Assembly (NCBI GenBank): GCA_030597505.1
Contig: JAUVRS010000137.1
Coordinates: 1-6,900, forward strand
Direction of reading: 5' to 3'
Length of the DNA: 6,900 nt
From: Desulfobacteraceae bacterium
Lineage (GTDB): Bacteria > Desulfobacterota > DSM-4660 > Desulfatiglandales > Desulfatiglandaceae
The position numbers and the translations under genes are program-made. Every line of letters starts with the position of its first letter. The stretch's first letter is position 1. Positions 1 through 6,258 of this stretch are shown piece by piece. The notes beneath the pieces were generated by a model. It was not told where the DNA came from. It made no database searches and saw nothing but the letters and a program-made list of their open reading frames with translations.

Positions 1-114
1 AAAGGCCAGGGCAACCTTTTCGGCCAGGAGAATCAGATTGGGGATGTTTCCCCTGATAAATTTCTCCTTGACCTTCAGGCTGTCTGTTAGAATTTTTTCA
101 ACAATTTTTTTCAA
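1..114 (-). CDS. Partial SIS-family sugar isomerase, probably phosphoheptose isomerase (N-terminal 38 codons)
   Basis: The minus strand reads open from a TTG at 114 to the window edge, giving 38 residues beginning LKKIVEKILTDSLKVKEKF. An in-frame TGA lies immediately upstream of the TTG, so TTG is the only sensible start. The pattern, an amphipathic helix with a DSLKVKEKF-like stretch followed by a second helix ending AEKVALAF, resembles the N-terminus of D-sedoheptulose-7-phosphate isomerase (GmhA), a SIS-domain enzyme that makes the heptose precursor of lipopolysaccharide inner core. No catalytic residue lies within this fragment, so the assignment rests on N-terminal resemblance only. A G-rich stretch upstream is a weak ribosome-binding candidate. 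It lies 173 bp downstream of selA on the same strand. Another SIS protein (for example a DiaA-like one) is the main alternative. Confidence 0.5.
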   Translation of the reverse strand, partial: MKKIVEKILTDSLKVKEKFIRGNIPNLILLAEKVALAF

Positions 115-260
115 TCAAACCCCCATACCATCAGGCTTTTTATGCTAAACTAACTCCAGGAAATCTATAGTTTTTGATGATGTTTGTCAACTTGTCAAAG
201 GGTTGGCATTGGAGGTGTGGGCCGGGGTTTTCCGCTTCAGGACCGGCGTTAGGGCTGACC

Positions 261-280
261 TTTTTCAGACACTTGAAAAA
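261..280. repeat. 7-bp inverted repeat just downstream of selA
   Basis: TTTTTCA (261-267) and TGAAAAA (274-280) form a perfect 7-bp inverted repeat with a 6-nt loop, starting 8 bp after the selA stop codon. It is AT-rich, and a T-run forms part of the stem rather than following it, so it is not a textbook intrinsic terminator. It could mark the 3' end of selA mRNA or be incidental. Confidence 0.3.
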
Positions 281-287
281 CGTGGGG

Positions 288-1700
288 CTAGGCCTGCTGT
301 GCCAGATCCTTTATAACCCGGGCTACTGTTTTCATTTCCTTTTCCTGCACGGTTCTCACGTCCAGCAGGACTCTTTCCTTTTCGAGCCGTGTTATTATTG
401 ACGGATCATGGGCCCTCAGCCACGTCTCCATGGCCTGAAGGGATAGTTTTCCAGGAATCAGCGCCACCAAACGGCTTGGCAACTCCTGGAGCGGGAGTGA
501 ACCCCCGCCGACCTTTGAGGACCCCGTTATCAGTTCAATGGAGAAATTGTCACATTTCAGCCTCCCGATCAGCTTTAAGAGACGATCAGCTTTGCCTGCA
601 AGGGAGCGTTGTGTCTGGCATATCATCCTCAAGGTGGGGATCTCTTTTACGGCTACCCTTTCATCCCTGTAAAGTCTCAGGGTCTCCTCGAGGGCCAGAA
701 GCGTGAGCTTGTCGATCCTCAATGCCCGGCTGAGCTGATTTTTTTTGATGGCCTCCACAAGCTCTTTTTGACCCAGGATTATCCCGGCCTGCGGTCCGCC
801 CAGCATCTTGTCACCACTAAAGGTCACCAGAGAGGCTCCCTGTGACAGGGAGTCCTGAACCGTCGGTTCTTTTGTCAAACCGTATTTTGAAAAATCCACA
901 AGACTCCCGCTCCCAAGATCCTCCATGACAGGGATCCCGTTTCGCCTTCCCAGATCCGCAAGTTCGGAAAGAGAAACCTCCTCGGTAAAGCCAACAAGCT
1001 CAAAATTGCTCCTGTGGACTTTTAGCAGAAGAGCCGTCTCCGGACCGATAACCTCCTCATAATCCCTGAGATGGGTCTTGTTGGTGGCCCCCACCTCCAC
1101 CATCCGGGCCCCGCTCTTGCGCATCACATCCGGGATTCGGAAAGACCCGCCTATTTCCACCAGTTGCCCCCGGGACACGACCACCTGGCGCCCCCTGGCC
1201 AGGGTCTCAAGTGAGACGAGGACTGCAGCTGCGTTGTTGTTGACCACCATGGCAGCCTCAGCGCCGGTCAAGTCCTTCAAAATATCTTCCACGTGACTGT
1301 ACCGGCTTCCTCTCACACCCTTTTCCAGATCATATTCCAGGTTGCTGTATCCGCCGCTGAGCAGCGTGAATTTTTTCAATACCTTTTCCGCCAGAATGGA
1401 ACGTCCGAGATTGGTGTGGATCACCACACCGGTGGCGTTGATTACGGGTCGCAGGCTTGGCCGCGAGATGATTTTCAACTCTTCCATCACCATAATCGAA
1501 ACAAGATCAGGGCCGAGCTGGATTCCACCTTCAATCTCTCCGCTTTGGATCCTGGTGCGCAGATCATCAAGCACCAGATTGATTGCCTTAAGTATCAAGG
1601 TGCGTGGATACTCGGCAGATAGCTGCTGAAGCCTTTCGGTTGCCAGCAGTCGATCCACCGCGGGTATTTCTCTGAATAATTCCTGTCTAATGGCTGGCAT
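288..1700 (-). CDS. selA: L-seryl-tRNA(Sec) selenium transferase (selenocysteine synthase)
   Basis: SelA is the PLP-dependent enzyme that converts seryl-tRNA(Sec) to selenocysteyl-tRNA(Sec) using selenophosphate; it acts in the cytoplasm as a large ring-shaped oligomer. The 470-aa product has the usual family length. Visible hallmarks are the N-terminal helical region (1-80), the PVINATGVVIHTNLGR segment (85-100), the MVVNNNAAAVL stretch (151-161), and the PLP-lysine motif FSGDKMLGGPQAG with K298 as the predicted Schiff-base lysine (K295 in E. coli). The C-terminus holds GGGSLP (398-403). The ATG at 1700 is preceded by a purine-rich AAGGAAAGGA Shine-Dalgarno region. A TTGACT-N17-TATATT promoter lies about 60 bp upstream. 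selB, selC and selD are not in the window. Its presence implies that the organism encodes selenoproteins, which matters for the in-frame TGA in the CBS gene at the right end. Confidence 0.97.
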   Translation of the reverse strand: MPAIRQELFREIPAVDRLLATERLQQLSAEYPRTLILKAINLVLDDLRTRIQSGEIEGGIQLGPDLVSIMVMEELKIISRPSLRPVINATGVVIHTNLGRSILAEKVLKKFTLLSGGYSNLEYDLEKGVRGSRYSHVEDILKDLTGAEAAMVVNNNAAAVLVSLETLARGRQVVVSRGQLVEIGGSFRIPDVMRKSGARMVEVGATNKTHLRDYEEVIGPETALLLKVHRSNFELVGFTEEVSLSELADLGRRNGIPVMEDLGSGSLVDFSKYGLTKEPTVQDSLSQGASLVTFSGDKMLGGPQAGIILGQKELVEAIKKNQLSRALRIDKLTLLALEETLRLYRDERVAVKEIPTLRMICQTQRSLAGKADRLLKLIGRLKCDNFSIELITGSSKVGGGSLPLQELPSRLVALIPGKLSLQAMETWLRAHDPSIITRLEKERVLLDVRTVQEKEMKTVARVIKDLAQQA

Positions 1701-1737
1701 ACGCCGGTCCTTTCCTTCTTGGCAAAAGAATTATCGT

Positions 1738-1766
1738 TTGACTCTTCCAAACACAAGTAATATAAG
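1738..1766 (+). promoter_or_regulatory. Predicted plus-strand promoter overlapping the selA promoter
   Basis: TTGACT (1738-1743), a 17-nt spacer and TATAAG (1761-1766) form a second promoter-like element facing the opposite way and sharing the central AT region with the selA promoter. It would transcribe toward the tRNA-His gene, but no reading frame lies immediately downstream. It may be a by-product of symmetry or a genuinely bidirectional promoter. Confidence 0.4.
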
Positions 1767-1787
1767 GAATTTTTTCATTAGAGTCAA
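1759..1787 (-). promoter_or_regulatory. Predicted sigma70-type promoter of selA
   Basis: On the minus strand, TTGACT (1787-1782), a 17-nt spacer and TATATT (1764-1759) form a near-consensus promoter. The predicted start of transcription is near 1752, giving a leader of about 50 nt before the selA ATG. Its -35 box lies in one arm of the inverted repeat at 1737-1788. Confidence 0.6.
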
Positions 1788-1891
1788 ATAGTTGAGGTAG
1801 GAAACACAAATCTCGAGGAAGAAATTTCCTGCCATTTTCGGGCAATAAACGAGGGCTCGGAAATCAGTTTATACCGGCAGCGTGTTTATTC

Positions 1892-1921
1892 TTGCAAAAC
1901 CATTCCCGGTTGTGATATACT
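1892..1921 (+). promoter_or_regulatory. Predicted promoter of tRNA-His
   Basis: TTGCAA (1892-1897), an 18-nt spacer and TATACT (1916-1921) form a good sigma70-like promoter. Transcription would start at about 1928, a few bases before the mature tRNA 5' end, as is common for stable RNA genes. Confidence 0.65.
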
Positions 1922-1933
1922 TCTTTTTTATGT

Positions 1934-2010
1934 GGTGGGTGTAGCTCAGTTGGTAGAGCACTGGGTTGTGGTCCCAGATGCCGCGGGTTCAAGCCCCGTC
2001 ACTCACCCCA
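1934..2010 (+). tRNA. tRNA-His (anticodon GTG)
   Basis: A complete cloverleaf can be folded by eye. The acceptor stem GTGGGTG (1935-1941) pairs with CACTCAC (2000-2006). The D arm carries AGCTCAGTTGGTAGAGC. The anticodon stem CTGGG/CCCAG (1961-1965 and 1973-1977) encloses loop TTGTGGT with anticodon GTG at 1968-1970. The T arm carries GGTTCAAGC. The histidine-specific extra G(-1) is encoded at 1934 and opposes discriminator C73 at 2007, and the CCA end is encoded at 2008-2010. It has its own promoter upstream and a terminator just downstream, so it appears to be a single-gene transcription unit. Confidence 0.97.
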
Positions 2011-2020
2011 TTGAAAAAAT

Positions 2021-2053
2021 AAAAAAGTCGGGTGAATCCCCCGGCTTTTTTTT
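2021..2053 (+). terminator. Rho-independent terminator of tRNA-His
   Basis: AGTCGGG pairs with CCCGGCT across a short loop, and the stem is followed by a run of eight T. The preceding A-run can extend the stem. It begins about 10 nt after the tRNA CCA end. Confidence 0.85.
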
Positions 2054-2208
2054 ATTGTTCCTCCAAAACCCGATTTCTTGTTGAAGAAAAAACAAAATAA
2101 AACGGAGTGACCGTTCGAGACAGTGAACATGTGCATGGATCCGAACCCATAAAACATGGCAAGGCTGCTTGATATCTGAATATGACAAGATGAAAGGGAA
2201 ATAATTTC

Positions 2209-2508
2209 ATGTCAATCGAATCGGCAAGGGTTTTTATTAAAAAAATGAAGACAGACGAGGCCTTCAGAAACCTGGTGACGGAATCGGAGACACCCCAAGC
2301 CAGAAAAACAGTTATTTTGGAAGGTAATTTCGATTTTTCCAAAGAGGAAATTGGTTCGGTGACTGCTCAGTTATCGGACGAAGAGGTGACTGCCGTGGCA
2401 AAGGGATGGATGTGTTGGATAGGGTGTAGAAGCGAGATAATGGAGTACAGACGAATGTTGGCTCTCTTTGGAATTGGAAAGGCAAAGGGTTATCATATTT
2501 CAGACTGA
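2209..2508 (+). CDS. Orphan Nif11-family leader-like peptide (possible RiPP precursor)
   Basis: This 99-aa protein begins MSIESARVFIKKMKTDEAFR and continues to NFDFSKEEI (40-48) and LSDEEVTAVAKG (55-66). That is the layout of Nif11-type leader peptides: an N-terminal helix, an FDF(T/S)xEE segment, then an LSDEEL.AVAGG-like end, here with KG in place of GG. Nif11 leaders guide modifying enzymes to ribosomally made, post-translationally modified peptides; many members occur alone with unknown roles. After the putative cleavage point G66 the tail is 33 residues, starting WMCWIGC, with only two cysteines (C69 and C73, CxxxC) and a basic stretch YRR (80-82). The start is supported by AAAGGGAA (2193-2200), 8 nt before the ATG. 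No LanM, radical-SAM, YcaO or protease/transporter gene is nearby, and I see no convincing promoter between 2054 and 2208. Function is unknown. Confidence 0.75.
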   Translation: MSIESARVFIKKMKTDEAFRNLVTESETPQARKTVILEGNFDFSKEEIGSVTAQLSDEEVTAVAKGWMCWIGCRSEIMEYRRMLALFGIGKAKGYHISD

Positions 2509-2535
2509 AAGCCAGATGGTAGAGAGGCCATTTCC

Positions 2536-2573
2536 GACGGTTCTCATATGGCGGCTCCAACAAACCGTCTTTT
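2536..2573 (+). terminator. Candidate terminator after the Nif11 peptide gene
   Basis: GACGGTT (2536-2542) and AACCGTC (2563-2569) form a perfect 7-bp stem followed by TTTT. The loop is long (20 nt) but may contain a small inner TGG/CCA stem. It starts 28 bp after the stop codon and lies between two converging genes, so the hairpin could serve both directions, although only the plus strand has a T-run. Confidence 0.55.
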
Positions 2574-2636
2574 CAGAGTGCAATCATGTTGCAATTCATG
2601 TTCTAAACACACCTAACCCGTCCGATTGCGTTTGCA

Positions 2637-3716
2637 TCACTTCAAGATCATCTCCCGGACAGCATCTCCCAATTCGTTGGTCTTGCTTGTTCCTCCCATG
2701 TCGGGGGTTCTGATTTTTCCTTCCTGAAGGGTGGCTGAAACGGCTCTTTCCATGTCCTGTGCAGCCTCGTTTTCTCCCAGGTGTTCCAGCATCATCCTGA
2801 TGGACTCGATGGAGGCTATCGGATTGACGATCCCCTTGAACATGATGTCCGGGGCAGACCCATGGATGGGTTCAAACATGGAGGGAAACTCTTTTTCAGG
2901 ATTGATGTTTCCGCCGGCAGCCAATCCCATGCCTCCCTGGAGCATAGCCCCCAGGTCGGTGATGATATCCCCAAAAAGATTTGAGGCCACGATCACGTCA
3001 AATCTCTCAGGATTCCTGATCAGCCACATGGCCAGGGCATCCACCAGCGCCATATCACGGGTGACATCGGGGTAATCCTCAGCCACTTGATTATAAACCT
3101 GGTCCCAGAAAACCATGGAATTATTGAGGGCATTGGATTTGGTGCAGTTGGTAACCACCCCGGGCCCCTTCCCCTTCTTTTTTCTTTCCTCCGCCAGCTC
3201 AAAGGCATAACGCATTACTCGTTCACATCCCTTCTGGGTGAAAACCGCGGTCTGCAGGGCCAGGCCGTCGGGCGTGCCCGGCTTGAAAAAACCGCCCATA
3301 GCCGAGTATTCCCCTTCGGTGTTCTCCCTGACCACCACCATATTCACGGTCTCAGGTGTGGTGGTTTTGATCAGGGTATCGACGTTTGGATAGAGTTTGA
3401 TGGGTCTCAGATTTACATATTGGTCAAATTTCTTGCGAATACCCAGCACCAGCGTCGCGGCAATATGGTCGGGTGCTTTTTTGGTGTTACCCACGCTGCC
3501 CAAGAATATGGCGTCAAAGCCCTTTAGGGTTTCCAGACCGTCCTCCGGCATCATTGTCCCGTGTTTCTGGTAATAATCGCAGTTCCAGTCAAATTCCGTT
3601 GTTTTTAAATCAAGTCCATGTTTTTCCACCACGGCCTTCAGAACTTTTTCGGCCTCGATGGCCACTTCCTGCCCAACCCCGTCTCCGGGGATAATGGCTA
3701 TTTGATAACCCGGCAT
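2637..3716 (-). CDS. Tartrate/D-malate dehydrogenase-type oxidative decarboxylase (isocitrate/isopropylmalate dehydrogenase superfamily)
   Basis: This family oxidises a 2-hydroxyacid with NAD(P)+ and usually decarboxylates the beta-keto product, needing Mg2+ or Mn2+. The 359-aa product has the full family length. Visible motifs are IPGDGVG (9-15), PDHI (82-85), FDQYVNLRP (97-105), VVRENTEGEYS (128-138), TKSN with the predicted catalytic K193, VDALAM with D226, ASNLFGDIITDLG with metal-binding D250 and D254, and HGSAPDI (285-291). FDQYVNLRP and RENTEGEYS match the tartrate/D-malate dehydrogenase group (E. coli DmlA, Pseudomonas TtuC) better than LeuB or Icd, but the LQGGMGLAAGGNINPE segment departs from DmlA, so the substrate is uncertain. 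A strong AGGAGG lies 6 nt before the ATG. The gene is last in a minus-strand cluster with a LarA-like protein and a ferredoxin, 230 bp away from the former, so it may have its own promoter or be co-transcribed. D-malate, tartrate, isopropylmalate and related acids are all possible substrates. Confidence 0.8.
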   Translation of the reverse strand: MPGYQIAIIPGDGVGQEVAIEAEKVLKAVVEKHGLDLKTTEFDWNCDYYQKHGTMMPEDGLETLKGFDAIFLGSVGNTKKAPDHIAATLVLGIRKKFDQYVNLRPIKLYPNVDTLIKTTTPETVNMVVVRENTEGEYSAMGGFFKPGTPDGLALQTAVFTQKGCERVMRYAFELAEERKKKGKGPGVVTNCTKSNALNNSMVFWDQVYNQVAEDYPDVTRDMALVDALAMWLIRNPERFDVIVASNLFGDIITDLGAMLQGGMGLAAGGNINPEKEFPSMFEPIHGSAPDIMFKGIVNPIASIESIRMMLEHLGENEAAQDMERAVSATLQEGKIRTPDMGGTSKTNELGDAVREMILK

Positions 3717-3946
3717 GAATTTCCTCCTTAATATGAATATGTGTTTTCAATATTTTTTTTCAAATACACCTGCCCCCGTTTAGGCCTTACGGTGGTGGAA
3801 AAGGCACCTTTGACCGGCACCGCGAAAAGGGCTGTGTTAAGAGAAACGATAAACCGTGCATACCTCATTTGGCGACTATTGAACAGTGATTTCTGACTTC
3901 CCTTATTGAATTGTAAAAACCGTACGTAAGTCCTCACATGGAGATC
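3717..3946. other. 230-bp gap between the dehydrogenase and LarA-like genes
   Basis: No convincing gene lies here. The dehydrogenase-proximal end is AT-rich and carries the strong Shine-Dalgarno on the minus strand; a TTGAAA-like -35 sits there, but no good -10 follows. GGCACC occurs twice, separated by TTTGACC. The perfect 8-bp palindrome GAGATCTC at 3941-3948 overlaps the end of the LarA-like stop codon. There is no clear terminator, which is compatible with read-through into the dehydrogenase. Confidence 0.5.
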
Positions 3947-5347
3947 TCAGATGGCTTGCGGGTCTATCCCCCTTTGCTCAAGCCACATGGGTACGAGTTC
4001 TTCATCCACCTCTCGGCTGACTTGAGGCGCTTTCTCCATAAGAAGTCTTGCCATGGATGGGCTGCAATTGACATGGCCAAAAGAACCATCAAAGACGATC
4101 ACCTTGTCTGTCATGCCGATATCATATGCCATATCCATGGCTTGATTTAGATCCGTCGCTGTCTGGGCGACTTCAGCTATCTGTGGGTTACAATGATCCG
4201 CCTTCCACATATCGGCATGGTCTTCCCCCACGATCACAATGGGTGTATCTTCCAGCCCCAGATAGTTGATTCCCGGCCAGGCCTGATTCATGACTATCGC
4301 CTTGATCGCCGGATTGATAAGCTTTGGAACAAGCTCTCCCTTTTTGTTTCTTTTTAATCCGCCCAGGGCCTTATGATTGGAGAGGTCAAAGGGGTCGGTC
4401 TTTACATTCATCAGCACACCAAGGATAACGCCGCCGGCGTGGAGATAAAACCCCCACCTTGAGCCATCCACCAGGGCAATACATTCATCGATCTCATTAA
4501 AAAGCCGCATCATTTTGCCGTACTTTTTTAGATGACTGATGGTAATCCGTTCGTTGAGCGCTGAAAGATCATTGTCGGCATCTATGGATAAAATTCCGGC
4601 CGGGGAGGTCCGCAGAAAACACGAAAAACTGTAGCGCTCCTGTATAGACGGTGCATTAAAAATCGCTCGTGGCAAAAAATTTGCGGAGCGGTTACCAAAA
4701 TTCATATGATAAACGGATCGTGTCTCAAAACGCACGTATGACATGATAAATGACTTAAAGGCCCTGTCGATCATACGATGATAGTACATCTCTCGCGGAT
4801 CATCATAGTACGAGTGAACAAACCAATCCCCATTGAACAATTTTTTTATCCCATAAATGGTTCCGATCTCTGTCTCAATGGGTATATCTTTATCATAAGG
4901 ACCATACCCGTAGACTTTCCCATCAAAGACCCGCTTAAGATCAAAATGCGAGATGACTTCATCCGCCTCCCGAAATCCCTTATATGCCCCTACCATCAGG
5001 AGAACATCCTCACAGCCTGCTCTGGCCTGGATGTTGTTCTTTATTGCCTTGAGCATGGTTACGTATGGCTGGCCACCCAGTATGGCAAAACCGTGTTCGG
5101 AACTGAGCAGCTTGACTGTCTCCCCGGATTTTATCATCCCCATATCGACCAAAGACAGCGCCTGGTCTGTTGCCCTTTCTATTGCAGAAGGGTCATCACC
5201 ATCCTCGTATATTCTCTCAGCGATATCAGGGAAAAGATCGCCTATTGACACGGAAACCATGTCCAGTATATTTATCGCCCGTTCTTTGGGTTGCGGACCA
5301 TAAACTGACGTCATTACCCCCGGTGGATTGATCGCTGATCTATACAT
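3947..5347 (-). CDS. Divergent LarA-like protein (possible nickel-pincer-nucleotide racemase/epimerase)
   Basis: The 466-aa product resembles lactate racemase LarA (DUF2088 fold) by eye, at low identity. VKLLSSEHG (78-86) followed by LLMVGAYKG (116-124) matches LarA's IISSDHTRP and ILVATGFHR with the same spacing. K198 and H214 are 16 residues apart, as are LarA K184 (pincer attachment) and nickel ligand H200. The C-terminal LNQAMDMAY to DKVIVFDGSFG stretch (400-424) matches LarA's LDEAMEKAY to KVTVIPDG end. LarA catalytic residues D72, R75 and H108 would be E84, F87 and K123, so activity or substrate must differ from lactate racemase. LarA homologues racemise or epimerise 2-hydroxyacids. The ATG at 5347, with AAAAGGA 7 nt upstream, fits better than the in-frame GTG at 5353. 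The start overlaps the ferredoxin stop by 8 nt, indicating translational coupling. The family call is tentative; an uncharacterised protein is the alternative. Confidence 0.45.
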   Translation of the reverse strand: MYRSAINPPGVMTSVYGPQPKERAINILDMVSVSIGDLFPDIAERIYEDGDDPSAIERATDQALSLVDMGMIKSGETVKLLSSEHGFAILGGQPYVTMLKAIKNNIQARAGCEDVLLMVGAYKGFREADEVISHFDLKRVFDGKVYGYGPYDKDIPIETEIGTIYGIKKLFNGDWFVHSYYDDPREMYYHRMIDRAFKSFIMSYVRFETRSVYHMNFGNRSANFLPRAIFNAPSIQERYSFSCFLRTSPAGILSIDADNDLSALNERITISHLKKYGKMMRLFNEIDECIALVDGSRWGFYLHAGGVILGVLMNVKTDPFDLSNHKALGGLKRNKKGELVPKLINPAIKAIVMNQAWPGINYLGLEDTPIVIVGEDHADMWKADHCNPQIAEVAQTATDLNQAMDMAYDIGMTDKVIVFDGSFGHVNCSPSMARLLMEKAPQVSREVDEELVPMWLEQRGIDPQAI

Positions 5348-5969
5348 GAACACTTCCTTTTGTTACAGAAGTCACAGCCCTGTTTTTTAACTTCCTCCAG
5401 TCTTCTCCCATATGATACTGAGGAAAGGTTTTGTCAATCTGGACCACTTTTTCTTCAGAAAGATCATCAAGAGAAATAGTCAGCTTGATCCAACGTCGAT
5501 CTTTGGGTTCTTCCAAATCAATCCCGCAGGCCTCAAATGCTTGGAAGATCTTTGTCATACAATAGATACCGCAACCAGAGCGAAGCCCCGTCATCGCGCA
5601 AAGATCTTCAGGTGTTTTTGCACCTTTTAAGATGGCAGCAATGGTTTCTTTCCCTGTAGTACGGCTGCATCCGCAGATCGGCAGATCAGGAAGAACACCG
5701 GCCTTTTCGCAAAGGGTTTTGACCTTTTCCGGGTCGAGATTTTTATGGTCCACATATCTCGTAACCTCTGAAAGACGGGGAGCCCGGCTAATGGCGTTTT
5801 CCTTTTTGCATATATCTATACACCGTTGACAGTCAATACACCGATCACCATCAATTTTCGCTCTTTTTTCCGCCATTCTTATTGCACCAGACGGACAGAT
5901 GAATTCGCACTGTTTACACCCGGTGCACTTGTTCTCAGCCACATGTGCCAAAAACTGAAGCCGACTCAT
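5340..5969 (-). CDS. Ferredoxin: two [4Fe-4S] clusters plus BFD-like [2Fe-2S] domain
   Basis: This 209-aa soluble electron-transfer protein has an N-terminal 2x[4Fe-4S] ferredoxin domain with cysteines C15, C18, C21, C25 and C44, C47, C50, C54 (CTGCKQCEFIC and CIDCQRCIDIC). The second motif is followed by KKENAI rather than the usual C-P. A BFD-like domain follows with C99-x-C101 and C133-x3-C137; classical BFD domains have CxC and CxxC. The C-terminal 70 residues have no recognised motif. The reading frame is open upstream to an ATG at 6047, but that ATG has no ribosome-binding site. The ATG at 5969 has GGGAG 8 nt before it and starts MSRLQF just ahead of the cluster domain, so I chose it. 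It is first in the minus-strand cluster and overlaps the LarA-like start by 8 nt, which suggests that the two proteins work together, probably in a redox step of 2-hydroxyacid or CoA-ester metabolism. The partner is not identifiable from the sequence. Confidence 0.85.
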   Translation of the reverse strand: MSRLQFLAHVAENKCTGCKQCEFICPSGAIRMAEKRAKIDGDRCIDCQRCIDICKKENAISRAPRLSEVTRYVDHKNLDPEKVKTLCEKAGVLPDLPICGCSRTTGKETIAAILKGAKTPEDLCAMTGLRSGCGIYCMTKIFQAFEACGIDLEEPKDRRWIKLTISLDDLSEEKVVQIDKTFPQYHMGEDWRKLKNRAVTSVTKGSVHV

Positions 5970-6065
5970 AACCATCTCTCCCTTTGCCAAAGGGCATCCA
6001 AAGAGGCCCACTCTTTCCAAAGGTGCCGCAAACCCTGGACCATCCATTTTGTTGGTGGCTTAATA

Positions 6066-6079
6066 CGATTAATCAATCG
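6066..6079. promoter_or_regulatory. Palindromic operator-like site on the ferredoxin side
   Basis: CGATT-N4-AATCG is a perfect 5-bp inverted repeat with a 4-bp centre. It contains GATTAATCAAT, which recurs at 6194-6204. It lies just downstream of the predicted ferredoxin promoter, a position suited to repression. The binding protein is unknown. Confidence 0.35.
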
Positions 6080-6100
6080 AATGATTTACTTATATAATCG

Positions 6101-6129
6101 ATTTTGGCATTGCCGTTTACCCCTGTCAA
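6101..6129 (-). promoter_or_regulatory. Candidate promoter of the ferredoxin/LarA-like operon
   Basis: On the minus strand a perfect TTGACA (6129-6124), a 17-nt spacer and CAAAAT (6106-6101, four of six matches to TATAAT) lie about 130 bp upstream of the ferredoxin ATG. The resulting leader would contain the palindromic GATTAATCAAT copy at 6067-6077. Confidence 0.4.
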
Positions 6130-6191
6130 TATATTTTCTTGTGTGAATTTGGGGTCGTGGTTCCAATTTAAGATGAGGATTTGCTATGGTC

Positions 6192-6203
6192 TTGATTAAT
6201 CAA
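6192..6203. promoter_or_regulatory. 12-bp perfect palindrome TTGATTAATCAA
   Basis: The sequence is its own reverse complement and shares an 11-bp exact core with the site at 6067-6077. The half-site TTGAT resembles FNR half-sites, but the gap is two bases instead of four, so a different regulator is more likely. Confidence 0.35.
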
Positions 6204-6258
6204 TTTTCTTATAATTCAAATAGGCTGATGGAGAAGTTGACTATTGACGACTGTAACT

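Larger units (their letters stand above)
1737..1788. repeat. Perfect 8-bp inverted repeat carrying both -35 boxes
   Basis: TTTGACTC (1737-1744) and GAGTCAAA (1781-1788) are exact reverse complements separated by 36 bp. Each arm supplies the -35 box of one of two converging promoter predictions. The arms could also be a spaced operator. Confidence 0.6.

Noticed and set aside
174..706. Plus-strand frames overlapping the 3' half of selA
   Set aside because: They run antisense to selA, lack ribosome-binding sites and contain no known domain; they are shadow frames.
2112..2146. GTTCG/CGAAC inverted repeat upstream of the Nif11 gene as a riboswitch or operator
   Set aside because: The arms are 5 bp with a 24-nt gap, no supporting structure or expression platform is visible, and such matches are expected by chance.
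3728..3937. 69-codon minus-strand frame (GTG start) between the LarA-like and dehydrogenase genes
   Set aside because: It starts with GTG, lacks a ribosome-binding site, has no recognisable motif and covers the likely promoter/leader of the dehydrogenase.
5970..6047. 26-codon upstream extension of the ferredoxin to an ATG at 6047
   Set aside because: There is no Shine-Dalgarno at 6047, whereas the ATG at 5969 has GGGAG at 8 nt and begins at the expected position for a ferredoxin domain.
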